Source: Actinoalloteichus_B caeruleus
GTDB taxonomy: Bacteria > Actinomycetota > Actinomycetes > Mycobacteriales > Pseudonocardiaceae
NCBI RefSeq assembly: GCF_000718005.1
Contig: NZ_JODV01000034.1
Length of the DNA stretch: 28,282 nucleotides
Reading direction: 5' to 3' (one strand)
A program made the translations under genes and the position numbers. Below the pieces are notes generated by a model. It did no database searches. It saw nothing but the letters and a program-made list of their open reading frames with translations, and had not been told where the DNA came from. Positions 9,901-15,811 of this stretch are shown piece after piece (positions within the stretch are counted from its first letter, which is position 1; every line of letters begins with the position of its first letter).

Positions 9901-12900
9901 CGCGATCCGGGACGGGCAGCTCCTCGTACCCAGGCTCGTCACCTCCACCGCCGAGTCGGTGGTACCGGAGACCCGGCACGGCACGGTCCTCGTCACCGGC
10001 GCCGGCGGCGCTCTCGCCACGCTCGTCGCCCGGCACCTGGCCATGTCAGGGGTGCCCAACCTGCTGCTCGTCAGCCGGCGGGGAACCTCGGCGCCCGGAA
10101 CGGTGGAACTCCTCGCCGACCTGCGGGAGCTGGGCACCACGGCACAGGTCGTCGCCTGCGACGTCGCGGACCGCGACGCCCTCGCGGGCGCGCTCGAGCG
10201 GGTACCGGCCGAGCGGCCCCTCACCGGGGTCGTCCACACCGCCGGTGTGCTGGCCGACGGGATGCTGGCCTCGTTGGACGCCGAGCGGGTGAGCGCCGTG
10301 CTGCGCCCCAAGGTCGACGGCGCGTGGAACCTGCACGAGCTGACCCGTGACCTCGACCTGTCCCTGTTCACCGTGTTCTCCTCGGCCTCCGGGGTTCTCG
10401 GCGCGCTGGGCCAGGCCAACTACGCCGCGGCGAACGCGTTCCTCGACGGCCTCGCCCAGCACCGCAGGGCCAGCGGGCTCCCCGCCCGGTCCCTCGCCTG
10501 GGGGCCCTGGGCCGATGGGGGCATGGCGGGACGGCTCGCCGACGCCGAGGCCACCCGGATGGCCAGGGCCGGCCTGCCCCCGCTGTCCGTGGAGCAGGGC
10601 CTGGCCCTGCTCGACGCCGCGGCCACGGTGGACCGGGCCGCGCTGGTCCCGGCGAGGTTGGACCTGCCCGCCCTGCGGGCCCGGGCCGCCGTCGAACCCC
10701 TGCCGCCCCTGTTCGGTGAGCTGGTCCCGGTCGCCGCCGGCAGGAGACGCGCCGGAACGGCGAGCGGGTCGTCCCTGACCCGCCGTCTCGCGGCGACGCC
10801 GCAGGAGGAACGCGCCACCGTCGTCCTGGACCTGGTGCGCGACCGGGCCGCCGCCGTCCTCGGCCACGGAACCGCGCAGGCGGTCGAGGTCACCAGGGCG
10901 TTCGCGGAGATGGGATTCGACTCGCTCACCGCCGTCGAGTTCCGCAACCGCCTCGACGCCGCGACCGGTGCGCGACTGCCGGCGACACTGGTGTTCGACT
11001 ACCCGACCCCGGTGGCCCTGGCCGAGTTCCTGCTCGCGGAACTGCTCGGCACCACGCCGCGGGCGGCCGACGACACCCCGGTGCCGGCCCGGCCCGACGA
11101 ACCGATCGCCATCATCGGCATGAGCTGCCGGTTCCCCGGAGGGGTCTCCTCGCCGGAGGAGTTCTGGCGGTTGCTCACCGAGGGGACGGACGCCATCGGA
11201 CCGTTCCCCGGCGACCGGGGATGGGACCTCGGCCGTCTCCACGCGGACGACGGCCCCGGCACCAGCCCGGTCCGGGAAGGCGGCTTCCTCTACGACGCCC
11301 CGGAGTTCGACGCCGGGTTCTTCGGCATCTCGCCGCGCGAGGCCCTGGCGATGGACCCGCAGCAGCGGTTGCTGCTGGAAGCCACCTGGGAGAGCCTCGA
11401 ACACGCCGGGATCGATCCGGCGGGCCTGCGGGGCAGCCGCACCGGTGTCTTCGCCGGCACCAACGGTCAGGACTACGTCGGCCTGGTGCTCGGCTCGTCC
11501 GACAGCGGCGAAGGCCACCTCGCGACCGGCAACAACGCCAGCATCATCTCGGGGAGAGTCGCCTACTCCTTCGGGTTCGAGGGCCCGGCGGTGTCGGTGG
11601 ACACCGCCTGCTCGTCCTCGCTGGTGGCCCTGCACCTGGCGGCGCAGGCCCTGCGGGCGCCACGGCCGCCGGGTGTTGGCGGTGTTGCGGGGTTCCGCCG
11701 TGAACCAGGACGGTGCCTCCAACGGGCTCACCGCCCCGAACGGGCCCTCCCAACAACGGGTGATCCGGCACGCCCTCGCCAACGCGGGTCTGGCCACGCG
11801 CGACGTCGACGTCGTCGAGGCGCACGGGACCGGCACCGCGCTCGGTGACCCGATCGAGGCGCAGGCGGTGCTCGCCACCTATGGGCAGGACCGGGAGCGG
11901 CCGCTGCTGCTGGGTTCGGTGAAGTCCAACATCGGGCACACCCAGGCCGCGGCGGGCGTCGCCGGCGTGATGAAGATGGTGCTCGCCCTCCAGCACGGAG
12001 CGCTGCCCAGGACACTGCACGCCGACCCGCGGTCCTCGCGGGTGGACTGGTCGGCCGGCGACGTCGACCTGCTCACCGAGCAGGTCCCGTGGCCGGACAC
12101 CGCTCGGCCCCGCCGGGCCGCCGTCTCCGCGTTCGGGCTGAGCGGCACCAACGCGCACGCCATCCTCGAACAGGCCCCGGACCTCCCGGAGGCGCCGGTC
12201 GCGGGAACCCCGGCCGTCACCGCCACCCACGTGCCGCTCGTGTTCTCCGGCCGGACCCGGGACACCGTCACCGCACAGGCCAGGCGGCTCCGGTCCTACC
12301 TGCGCGATCACGAGGACATCCCCCTCGCCGCCCTCGGCCACGCCCTCTCAGCGGGGCGGGCGAGGCTGGACCACCGGGCGGGCGTGGTGGTCGCGAACCG
12401 GTCCGAGGCCCTCGCCGCGCTCGACCGGGTGATCGACGGGGGGAAGGCACCCGGCATCGTCCGGGGCCGGACCGTTCCGGCGCCCAGGCCGGTGTTCGTC
12501 TTCCCCGGCCAGGGATCGCAGTGGATGGGCATGGCCGCCGATCTGCTGGCCTCGTCCCCGGTGTTCCGCGCGGAGGTCCAGGCCTGCTCGGACGCGTTGG
12601 CCGAACACCTCGGCTGGTCGGTGCTGGACGTGCTCTCCTCGGGCGGCACCGACGAGGACGGGGCCGGTGACGATCGGGTGGACCGGACACAACCCGTGCT
12701 GTTCACCGTGATGGTGGCCCTGGCTCGGCTCTGGCGCGCGCACGGGGTGGAACCGGCCGCCGTCATCGGCCATTCCCAGGGGGAGATCGCCGCCGCCTGC
12801 GTGAGCGGTGCCCTGTCCCTGGCGGACGCGGCGAAGGTGGTCGCGCTCCGCAGCGCCGCGTTGGTCGCCCTGTCCGGACGCGGCGGGATGATGTCGGTGT

Positions 12901-15710
12901 GGGAGACCGCCGACGCCGTCCGCGACCGGATCGCGCCGTGGGCGGACCGGCTGTCGGTCGCCGCCGTCAACGGGCCCCGGTTGGTCGTCGTCACTGGCGA
13001 ACCTGGCGCGCTGGACGAGCTGGCCGAGGCGTGCGCCGCCGACGACGTCCGGACCAGGCGCATCGCCGTCGACTACGCCTCGCACTCCCCGCAGGTGGAC
13101 GAGATCGAGAGCGAACTGGTGAGCGCCCTGGCCGGGATCAGCCCCGGCCCGGGGCGAGTGCCCTGCTACTCCACGCTCACCGGCCAGCGGCTCGACACCA
13201 GCGGCATGGACGCCGGCTACTGGTACCGCAACCTGCGGTCCACCGTCGAGTTCCAGGCCGCGGTGCGGTCAGCGCTCGACGACGGGCACGGGGTGTTCGT
13301 CGAGGTCAGCCCGCACCCGGTGTTGACCGTCGGCCTGGGTGAGGTGTTCGCCGACGCCGAGGTCGACGCGGTCGCCGTCGGCACCCTGCGCCGGGGTGAG
13401 GGTGGTCAACACCGGTTCCTCACCTCCCTCGTCGAGGCGTACGCGCACGGTGTCGACCTCGACTGGTCGTCGGTGTTCGGTGGGCAGGACGCCCGGGCCG
13501 CGTGGGCACTGGACGTGCCGACCTACGCGTTCCAACGCGCCCGGTACTGGCCCACCCCCACCGCCACCCCGACCGATGGGGAGGCCGCGCTCGACTCGCC
13601 GTTCTGGACGGCCGTCGAGAACGCGGACCTCAGCGGCCTCGCGAGCACCCTCGAGCTCGCCGACGAGTCCGCCCAGGCCTCGCTCGGCGCGGTGCTGCCC
13701 GCGCTGACCGCCTGGCACCGGGCGCGCGGTGAGCGGTCCACCCTGGACTCCTGGCGGTACCGGCCCGACTGGCAGCCGATCTCGCCGGCCTCCGACGGAC
13801 GGTTGACCGGGACGTGGCTCCTCGTCGTCCCCGGCGCCAGGGCGAACGACGAACTCGTCGACCTCACCGGCCGGGCACTGCGCGACCACGGTGCCCTGGT
13901 GGAGGAGGTGTCCGTCGGTGCCACCGACCTCGACCGGGCCCACCTCGCGCGACGGCTGCGCGCCCTCGACGAACCGCCCGAGGGGATCGTGTCGCTCCTC
14001 GCGCTCGACGAGGAACCGCTGCCGGACGCCCCGGAGGCCCCCTTCGGAGTGGCCGCCACGCTGGTACTGCTCCAGGCGCTCGGTGAGGCCGGGCTGACCG
14101 CCCGCGCGTGGTCCCTCACCCAGGGGGCCGTGTCGACGGGCGCCTCGGAACCCGCTCCCCGCCCGGCGCAGGCCGCCGTGTGGGGTCTGGGCCGGGTGGC
14201 CGCCCTGGAGAACCCCGACCGCTGGGGCGGTCTCGTGGACCTCCCGCCGGCCCCGGACGAGCGGGCGGGAACCCGGTTGGCGGCGCTGCTCGCCGAATCG
14301 GCCGGGGAGGACCAGCTGGCCGTCCGACCGGTCGGTGTGCTCGCGCGCAGGTTGCGCCGGGCACCGGGCGGCGGCGCGGCGGGCTGGGAACCGACCGGGA
14401 AGGTCCTCGTCACCGGGGGCACCGGCGCGATCGGGGGCCGGGTGGCCCGGTGGCTGGCCGAGCACGGCGCCACGCACCTGGTGCTGCTCAGCCGGCGGGG
14501 CGAATCCGCGCCGGGCGCAGCCGAACTGCGCGACGCCCTCGTCGCCACGGGGGCACGGGTCACCTTCCTCGCCACCGACGTCGGCGACCTGGACGCCCTG
14601 ACTGCGGCGGTACGCGGCGCGGACGACGGGGAACCGGTGCGGGCCGTGGTGCACGCCGCCGGAACCCTGGACAACGGGCTGCTCGACACGCTCGGCACCG
14701 AACGGTTCTCGGCCGCCCTGCGCGCCAAACTGCTGGGCGCCCGGAACCTGCACGAGGCGTGCGACGGACTCGACCTCGACGCCTTCGTGCTGTTCTCGGC
14801 GTTCGCCGGTGTCGTGGGCGGAACCGGCCAGGGGCCCTACGCGGCGGCCAACGCGTACCTCGACGCGCTCGCCGAGCGACGACGGACCGCTGGTCTGCCC
14901 GCGACGTCGGTCGCCTGGGGCACCTGGGCCGAGGACGGTGCCGAGGAGGATCCGCAGGTGGCGTGGCTCCGTCGGCGCGGCCTGCCCGGCCTGCCCGCCT
15001 CGACAGCGCTCACCGCCCTGTCCAGGGCAGTCGCCCAGGCCGAGCCGCCGCTGCTGGTCGCCGACGTCGACTGGCGGCTGTTCGCCCCGGCGTTCACCGC
15101 CGCCCGGCCCAGCAAGCTGATCGCCGAGCTCCCCGAGGTCGCCGCGGTGGACGCGGGCCGGGGCGACACCGGCGGCGACCCGGACCAGGCCGAGGCGTTG
15201 ACCAGCAGGCTGTCCGGGCTGTCCGACGTCGACGCCGAGCGGGTCCTGCTCGACGTGGTCCGCACCGAGGCCGCCGGCGTCCTGGGTTACACCGGTGTGG
15301 ACGAGGTCGAACCCCAACGGCCCTTCCGCGATGTCGGGTTCGAGTCGCTCACCGCGGTGGAGCTGCGCGACCAACTGACCGCGAGGACCGGGGTCCGGCT
15401 CCCCGCCACGCTGGTGTTCGACCACCCGACACCAGTGGCACTCGCCGGTTTCCTCCGCACCCAGCTCGTCGGCGGAGCGGAGGAGGCACCGGCGTCGGTC
15501 TTCGACGAGTTGGACCGGTTGGAGGCCAGCCTCGCCGCGTTCACCGACGACCGGACGGCCCGTGGCCGGGTGACGGCGCGACTGCGCGGGCTGCTGGCCG
15601 CCTGGGACGAGGCGGACGGCGAGGAGAAGCAGACGGTGGCGGGACGGCTCGGTTCTGCGACGGCAGACGAAGTCCTGGCGTTTATCGACAACGAACTCGG
15701 AGCGTCCTGA
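2..15710 (+). CDS. PKS gene 1 (reconstructed): 3' part of a modular type I PKS, modules A-B-C, with three frame breaks
   Basis: This is the overall gene I reconstruct from four collinear pieces. Its 5' end lies before the window, because the first codons are already inside an ACP. Domain order is: ACP (partial) / KS1-AT1-DH1-ER1-KR1-ACP1 / KS2-AT2-DH2-KR2-ACP2 / KS3-AT3-KR3-ACP3 / C-terminal docking domain, stop TGA at 15708-15710. The reading frame moves from frame 2 to 1 near 6831, back to 2 near 7107, and to 3 near 11658. Each shift coincides with missing conserved KS sequence. Apart from those points every domain is full length, so an assembly error in repeated sequence is a better explanation than gene decay, though the sequence alone cannot prove it. 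The enzyme would extend a polyketide chain by three units in the cytoplasm and pass it to the product of the gene at 15713. Confidence 0.8.
218..1493 (+). other. KS1 ketosynthase, module A
   Basis: This is a full-length, intact KS running from EPIAIVAMSCRYPGG to GTNAHVIVE. The catalytic triad is visible: Cys in VDTACSSS (734-736), His in EAHGTGT (1139-1141) and His in KSNIGHAQAA (1259-1261). It condenses the malonyl unit of module A onto the incoming chain. It is the internal reference I used to size the gaps in KS2 and KS3. Confidence 0.95.
1778..2653 (+). other. AT1 acyltransferase, malonyl-CoA type
   Basis: It starts at VAFLFSGQGAQR and has the nucleophile motif GHSIGE (Ser 2048-2050). 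SHAFHSAHMD follows; HAFH is the established signature of malonyl-CoA selectivity. The post-AT linker ends with LPTYAFQHERFWP near 2782. Confidence 0.92.
2840..3634 (+). other. DH1 dehydratase, module A
   Basis: The HxxxGxxxxP motif is present (HVVLGSVLLP, His 2936-2938), as is FEYGPAFRG. The catalytic Asp is in HPALLDAALHP (Asp 3434-3436). All usual residues are present, so the domain should be active. It dehydrates the beta-hydroxy intermediate before ER1 reduces it. Confidence 0.9.
4217..5146 (+). other. ER1 enoylreductase, module A
   Basis: This is the only ER in the window. It has the start AAGVNFRDVLIALGMYPG, the nucleotide-binding motif HAAAGGVGMAAVRLA (from 4640) and the end HVGKVVLTVP. 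It lies between the structural and catalytic halves of KR1, as in other fully reducing modules. With a malonyl extender there is no alpha-branch whose configuration it would set. Confidence 0.93.
5162..5700 (+). other. KR1 ketoreductase catalytic half, module A (B-type)
   Basis: The NADPH motif is TGATGALG. HAAGLLDDG contains the LDD signature of B-type KRs, the Lys is in LRPKVDAAW, the catalytic Ser is in FSSVAGV (5570-5572) and the Tyr 13 residues later is at 5609-5611. Its structural half lies at about 3660-4200, before the ER. All catalytic residues are present. Confidence 0.93.
5990..6230 (+). other. ACP1, module A
   Basis: The attachment site is ELGFDSLTAVELRNRL, Ser at 6110-6112, ending in LPATLVFDHPTP. 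It carries the saturated intermediate made by module A and passes it within the same protein to KS2. Confidence 0.94.
6732..6831 (+). repeat. 100-nt exact direct repeat, copy 1 (in KS2)
   Basis: This stretch is identical base for base to 11559-11658 in KS3. It codes for AYSFGFEGP, the DTACSSS motif and ALRA. In both copies the identity ends exactly where the reading frame breaks, which points to a common cause of the breaks. Confidence 0.92.
6832..7107 (+). pseudogene. KS2 middle fragment in a shifted frame (frame 1)
   Basis: Frame 1 of this stretch encodes the conserved middle of a ketosynthase: KAFSEAADGTGW at the left edge, then NSDGASNGLTAPNGPSQQR, then EAHGTGTALGD with the first catalytic His. 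The frames to left (2) and right (2) carry the rest of KS2. The fragment therefore belongs to KS2 but is separated from it by a loss of about 106 nt before it and about 188 nt after it, measured against KS1 (784-889 and about 1166-1353). The segment that should hold the second catalytic His (KSNIGH) is absent. The first in-frame ATG is at 6883, but nothing suggests a real start. Confidence 0.75.
7103..11848 (+). CDS. Type I PKS, second long open segment: KS2 C-terminus, AT2-DH2-KR2-ACP2 and the start of KS3
   Basis: This is frame 2 again. The GTG at 7103 is only the first possible start after the break and has no ribosome-binding site, so the segment is a continuation of gene 1. It opens with TSTRVDWEAGAV, the C-terminal quarter of KS2, followed by AT2 (7523-8402, malonyl type), DH2 (8594-9375), KR2 (structural half from about 9430; catalytic half 9977-10510), ACP2 (Ser 10922-10924) and the first half of KS3 including its Cys (11609-11611). 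In-frame KS sequence stops at about 11658; the remaining residues to the stop at 11846-11848 are out-of-frame. Module B should add a malonyl unit, ketoreduce it and, if DH2 is active, dehydrate it. Confidence 0.85.
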   Translation: MTSTRVDWEAGAVSLLTEQRTWPETGRPRRAAVSSFGISGTNAHVLLEAWSEDPDRSEAVAPAPVVPWVLSARSAEALTAQAARLLTHVEDSGADLVDVGYSLAATRSALPHRAVVLDRADLEDLATAPRAVRGVAEPGRLGLLFSGQGAQRSGMGRGLYEVYPTFAEAFDATCAELDKHLDRPLAPLVFGGGPLLDQTEYTQAGLFALEVALYRLVESWGVTADFLLGHSVGEIAAAHVAGVFSLADACRLVVTRGRLMAALPPGGAMVSLAATEDEVRPALNDRVAIAAVNAPGTLVLSGDEDAVDEVLTRFEGRRNRRLRVSHAFHSPRMDPVLAELRTVVSELAFAEPRLPLVSTVTGHVADTEVRDPEYWVRQVRETVRFSDALRSLDDLGVTTFLELGPDGGLAALGTDTLPGAVFAPALRRGRDEPETLVTGLATTHVHGRDVDWAAYFAGSGARRTDLPTYAFQHERYWLSAAEHPAGAVTSAGLGDVDHPLLGADVELAGAGERVFTGVLAVSAHPWLADHSVHGVAAVPTALLADLLLHVGHQVGAPRLADVTVERPLVVPESGSVRFQLAVGATGEDGDRRAELHSYRNDEWVRHATATLTGESDTPEVALADWPPPGAVPVSLDDHYERLADVGVAHGPLFRGLRAAWRPAGDETTVLVEVTLPEDTPVEGFTVHPALLDAAAQGSRLLGGDLDALPLDWTGVSAHAVGARALRVRISRRDQGFSLFAADDTGLPVVTVDQVTSATPVPEELLAASPADGTGAALHEVGWSPRSATDGDEDLVWAVLGDGTPLPTSAAGRHADLADLAARETIPDVVVTSVTTPGAAVVGATHDAVSALLGTLREWLADDRLRAARLVVLTRGAVATTPEADITDLPAAAAWGLVRSAQTENPGRLVLVDLGVDGDAERLPAVLASGEPQVAIRDGQLLVPRLVTSTAESVVPETRHGTVLVTGAGGALATLVARHLAMSGVPNLLLVSRRGTSAPGTVELLADLRELGTTAQVVACDVADRDALAGALERVPAERPLTGVVHTAGVLADGMLASLDAERVSAVLRPKVDGAWNLHELTRDLDLSLFTVFSSASGVLGALGQANYAAANAFLDGLAQHRRASGLPARSLAWGPWADGGMAGRLADAEATRMARAGLPPLSVEQGLALLDAAATVDRAALVPARLDLPALRARAAVEPLPPLFGELVPVAAGRRRAGTASGSSLTRRLAATPQEERATVVLDLVRDRAAAVLGHGTAQAVEVTRAFAEMGFDSLTAVEFRNRLDAATGARLPATLVFDYPTPVALAEFLLAELLGTTPRAADDTPVPARPDEPIAIIGMSCRFPGGVSSPEEFWRLLTEGTDAIGPFPGDRGWDLGRLHADDGPGTSPVREGGFLYDAPEFDAGFFGISPREALAMDPQQRLLLEATWESLEHAGIDPAGLRGSRTGVFAGTNGQDYVGLVLGSSDSGEGHLATGNNASIISGRVAYSFGFEGPAVSVDTACSSSLVALHLAAQALRAPRPPGVGGVAGFRREPGRCLQRAHRPERALPTTGDPARPRQRGSGHARRRRRRGARDRHRAR
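7523..8402 (+). other. AT2 acyltransferase, malonyl-CoA type
   Basis: It begins LGLLFSGQGAQR, has GHSVGE (Ser 7793-7795) and the malonyl signature HAFH (8078-8089). The linker end LPTYAFQHERYW is near 8530. Confidence 0.92.
8594..9375 (+). other. DH2 dehydratase, module B, degenerate in places
   Basis: The HxxxGxxxxP motif is kept (HSVHGVAAVP, His 8690-8692), as is the Asp in HPALLDAAAQG (Asp 9176-9178). The normally conserved PGTAFVEL after the motif reads PTALLADL, and the Y-x-YGP motif reads VAHGPLF. The catalytic pair remains, so activity is possible but less certain than for DH1, DH4 and DH5. Confidence 0.8.
9977..10510 (+). other. KR2 ketoreductase catalytic half, module B
   Basis: The catalytic Ser (10382-10384, FSSASGV) and Tyr (10421-10423) are present, and the Lys is in LRPKVDGAW. 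HTAGVLADG keeps the key Asp of the LDD region, suggesting B-type. The NADPH loop is unusual: TGAGGALA where the other KRs have TGxTGxxG. The structural half begins near 9430. Confidence 0.88.
10810..11050 (+). other. ACP2, module B
   Basis: The attachment site is EMGFDSLTAVEFRNRL with Ser 10922-10924, followed by LPATLVFDYPTP. It donates to KS3 in the same polypeptide. Confidence 0.94.
11559..11658 (+). repeat. 100-nt exact direct repeat, copy 2 (in KS3)
   Basis: This is the second copy of 6732-6831. After its last base the two loci continue with different parts of the KS (KAFSEAADG in KS2, RHGRRVLAV in KS3), so different lengths appear to be missing after the same left edge. Confidence 0.92.
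11658..15710 (+). CDS. Type I PKS, third open segment: KS3 C-terminal half, AT3, KR3, ACP3 and C-terminal docking domain
   Basis: Frame 3 from about 11658 resumes KS3 at RHGRRVLAVLRGSAV and runs through both KS histidines (11823-11825 and 11937-11939), AT3 (12489-13416), KR3 (structural half from about 13600; catalytic half 14397-14935), ACP3 (Ser 15345-15347) and a C-terminal docking region, ending at TGA 15708-15710. The frame is open further left, to an ATG at 11445, but that part reads as nonsense over KS3's own frame-2 coding, so I begin at the junction. The module has no DH or ER. AT3 carries methylmalonyl signatures. KR3 has Ala where the catalytic Ser should be, so this module may leave a beta-keto group. 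Confidence 0.85.
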   Translation, partial: RHGRRVLAVLRGSAVNQDGASNGLTAPNGPSQQRVIRHALANAGLATRDVDVVEAHGTGTALGDPIEAQAVLATYGQDRERPLLLGSVKSNIGHTQAAAGVAGVMKMVLALQHGALPRTLHADPRSSRVDWSAGDVDLLTEQVPWPDTARPRRAAVSAFGLSGTNAHAILEQAPDLPEAPVAGTPAVTATHVPLVFSGRTRDTVTAQARRLRSYLRDHEDIPLAALGHALSAGRARLDHRAGVVVANRSEALAALDRVIDGGKAPGIVRGRTVPAPRPVFVFPGQGSQWMGMAADLLASSPVFRAEVQACSDALAEHLGWSVLDVLSSGGTDEDGAGDDRVDRTQPVLFTVMVALARLWRAHGVEPAAVIGHSQGEIAAACVSGALSLADAAKVVALRSAALVALSGRGGMMSVWETADAVRDRIAPWADRLSVAAVNGPRLVVVTGEPGALDELAEACAADDVRTRRIAVDYASHSPQVDEIESELVSALAGISPGPGRVPCYSTLTGQRLDTSGMDAGYWYRNLRSTVEFQAAVRSALDDGHGVFVEVSPHPVLTVGLGEVFADAEVDAVAVGTLRRGEGGQHRFLTSLVEAYAHGVDLDWSSVFGGQDARAAWALDVPTYAFQRARYWPTPTATPTDGEAALDSPFWTAVENADLSGLASTLELADESAQASLGAVLPALTAWHRARGERSTLDSWRYRPDWQPISPASDGRLTGTWLLVVPGARANDELVDLTGRALRDHGALVEEVSVGATDLDRAHLARRLRALDEPPEGIVSLLALDEEPLPDAPEAPFGVAATLVLLQALGEAGLTARAWSLTQGAVSTGASEPAPRPAQAAVWGLGRVAALENPDRWGGLVDLPPAPDERAGTRLAALLAESAGEDQLAVRPVGVLARRLRRAPGGGAAGWEPTGKVLVTGGTGAIGGRVARWLAEHGATHLVLLSRRGESAPGAAELRDALVATGARVTFLATDVGDLDALTAAVRGADDGEPVRAVVHAAGTLDNGLLDTLGTERFSAALRAKLLGARNLHEACDGLDLDAFVLFSAFAGVVGGTGQGPYAAANAYLDALAERRRTAGLPATSVAWGTWAEDGAEEDPQVAWLRRRGLPGLPASTALTALSRAVAQAEPPLLVADVDWRLFAPAFTAARPSKLIAELPEVAAVDAGRGDTGGDPDQAEALTSRLSGLSDVDAERVLLDVVRTEAAGVLGYTGVDEVEPQRPFRDVGFESLTAVELRDQLTARTGVRLPATLVFDHPTPVALAGFLRTQLVGGAEEAPASVFDELDRLEASLAAFTDDRTARGRVTARLRGLLAAWDEADGEEKQTVAGRLGSATADEVLAFIDNELGAS
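11841..11930 (+). repeat. 90-nt near-identical KS repeat, copy 1 (KS3)
   Basis: It matches 16757-16846 in KS4 with one mismatch (T 11882 against C 16798). It covers GDPIEAQAVLATYGQDRE through KSN. Such silent-site identity between modules suggests recent gene conversion or duplication. Confidence 0.85.
12489..13416 (+). other. AT3 acyltransferase, methylmalonyl-CoA type
   Basis: It begins PVFVFPGQGSQW, has GHSQGE (Ser 12774-12776) and the YASH motif (13074-13085). Both are the classic methylmalonyl-CoA signatures. The KS-AT linker also belongs to a different type from those before AT1, AT2 and AT4. Confidence 0.93.
14397..14935 (+). other. KR3 ketoreductase catalytic half, module C, catalytic Ser replaced by Ala
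   Basis: The NADPH motif TGGTGAIG, Lys (LRAKLLGAR, 14727-14729), Tyr (14838-14840) and Asn (YAAAN) are intact. The motif FSSxAGV reads FSAFAGV, so the residue 13 before the Tyr is Ala (GCG, 14799-14801). The LDD signature reads LDN (Asn 14673-14675), and there is no A-type Trp. The structural half starts near 13600. The domain is probably inactive or impaired, and the usual A/B stereo-type markers do not apply. Confidence 0.88.
15235..15480 (+). other. ACP3, module C
   Basis: The attachment site is VGFESLTAVELRDQL with Ser 15345-15347. Glu replaces the usual Asp before the Ser, a tolerated variation. It is the last carrier of gene 1 and hands the chain to KS4 on the next protein. Confidence 0.93.
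15481..15710 (+). other. C-terminal docking domain of PKS 1
   Basis: After ACP3 come VFDELDRLEASLAAF, an amphipathic dimerisation helix, a second charged helix (RLRGLLAAWDEADGEE) and the short terminal helix TADEVLAFIDNELGAS. This is the arrangement of class-1 docking domains found at the ends of modular PKS proteins. Its partner should be the coiled coil at 15713. Confidence 0.9.
15699..15702 (+). promoter_or_regulatory. Ribosome-binding site for PKS gene 2
   Basis: GGAG lies 10 nt before the ATG at 15713, inside the last codons of gene 1. With the 2-nt gap between genes this supports translational coupling. Confidence 0.6.
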
Positions 15711-15712
15711 TC

Positions 15713-15811
15713 ATGGCCGACGACCAGAGAATCCTCGACTACCTCAAGCGCGTCACCGCCGACCTCCACCAGGCGCGGCAGCGATTGCGCGAGTTCGAGA
15801 GCGGCGAGCAC
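15713..15811 (+). other. N-terminal docking domain of PKS 2
   Basis: Residues 1-33 form a charged coiled coil (QRILDYLKRVTADLHQARQR) directly before KS4. This is the class-1 N-docking type that pairs with the C-terminal helix of the preceding PKS. It fixes the order of gene 1 before gene 2. Confidence 0.92.

Larger units (their letters stand above)
11096..12174 (+). other. KS3 ketosynthase, module C, broken by one internal gap
   Basis: The first half (EPIAIIGMSCRFPGG to ALRA, Cys 11609-11611) is in frame 2. The second half (RHGRRVLAVLRG to GTNAHAILE, His 11823-11825 and 11937-11939) is in frame 3. Against KS1 about 191 nt (its 784-974) are missing at 11658, which removes the GGVTVMA, DGRC and DGTGW region. 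All three catalytic residues survive, but the two halves are out of frame. Confidence 0.86.

Noticed and set aside
11445..11657. ATG 11445 as start of a PKS gene in frame 3
   Set aside because: The first 70 or so residues are nonsense over the frame-2 coding of KS3. Real KS sequence in frame 3 starts only at about 11658.
6732..11658. Programmed frameshifting as the explanation of the KS breaks
   Set aside because: The breaks coincide with missing conserved sequence of about 106-191 nt, not single-base slips, and no slippery site is visible.
13599..14396. A hidden DH domain between AT3 and KR3
   Set aside because: No HxxxGxxxxP or HPALxD motif is present; the region (SPFWTAVENADLSGLAS onward) is the usual linker and KR structural half of a KS-AT-KR-ACP module.
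14108..15712. Upstream extension of gene 2 in the same frame
   Set aside because: The extra 535 residues overlap KR3/ACP3 coding in another frame and read as Arg/Gly/Pro-rich noise. The docking domain starts cleanly at ATG 15713.
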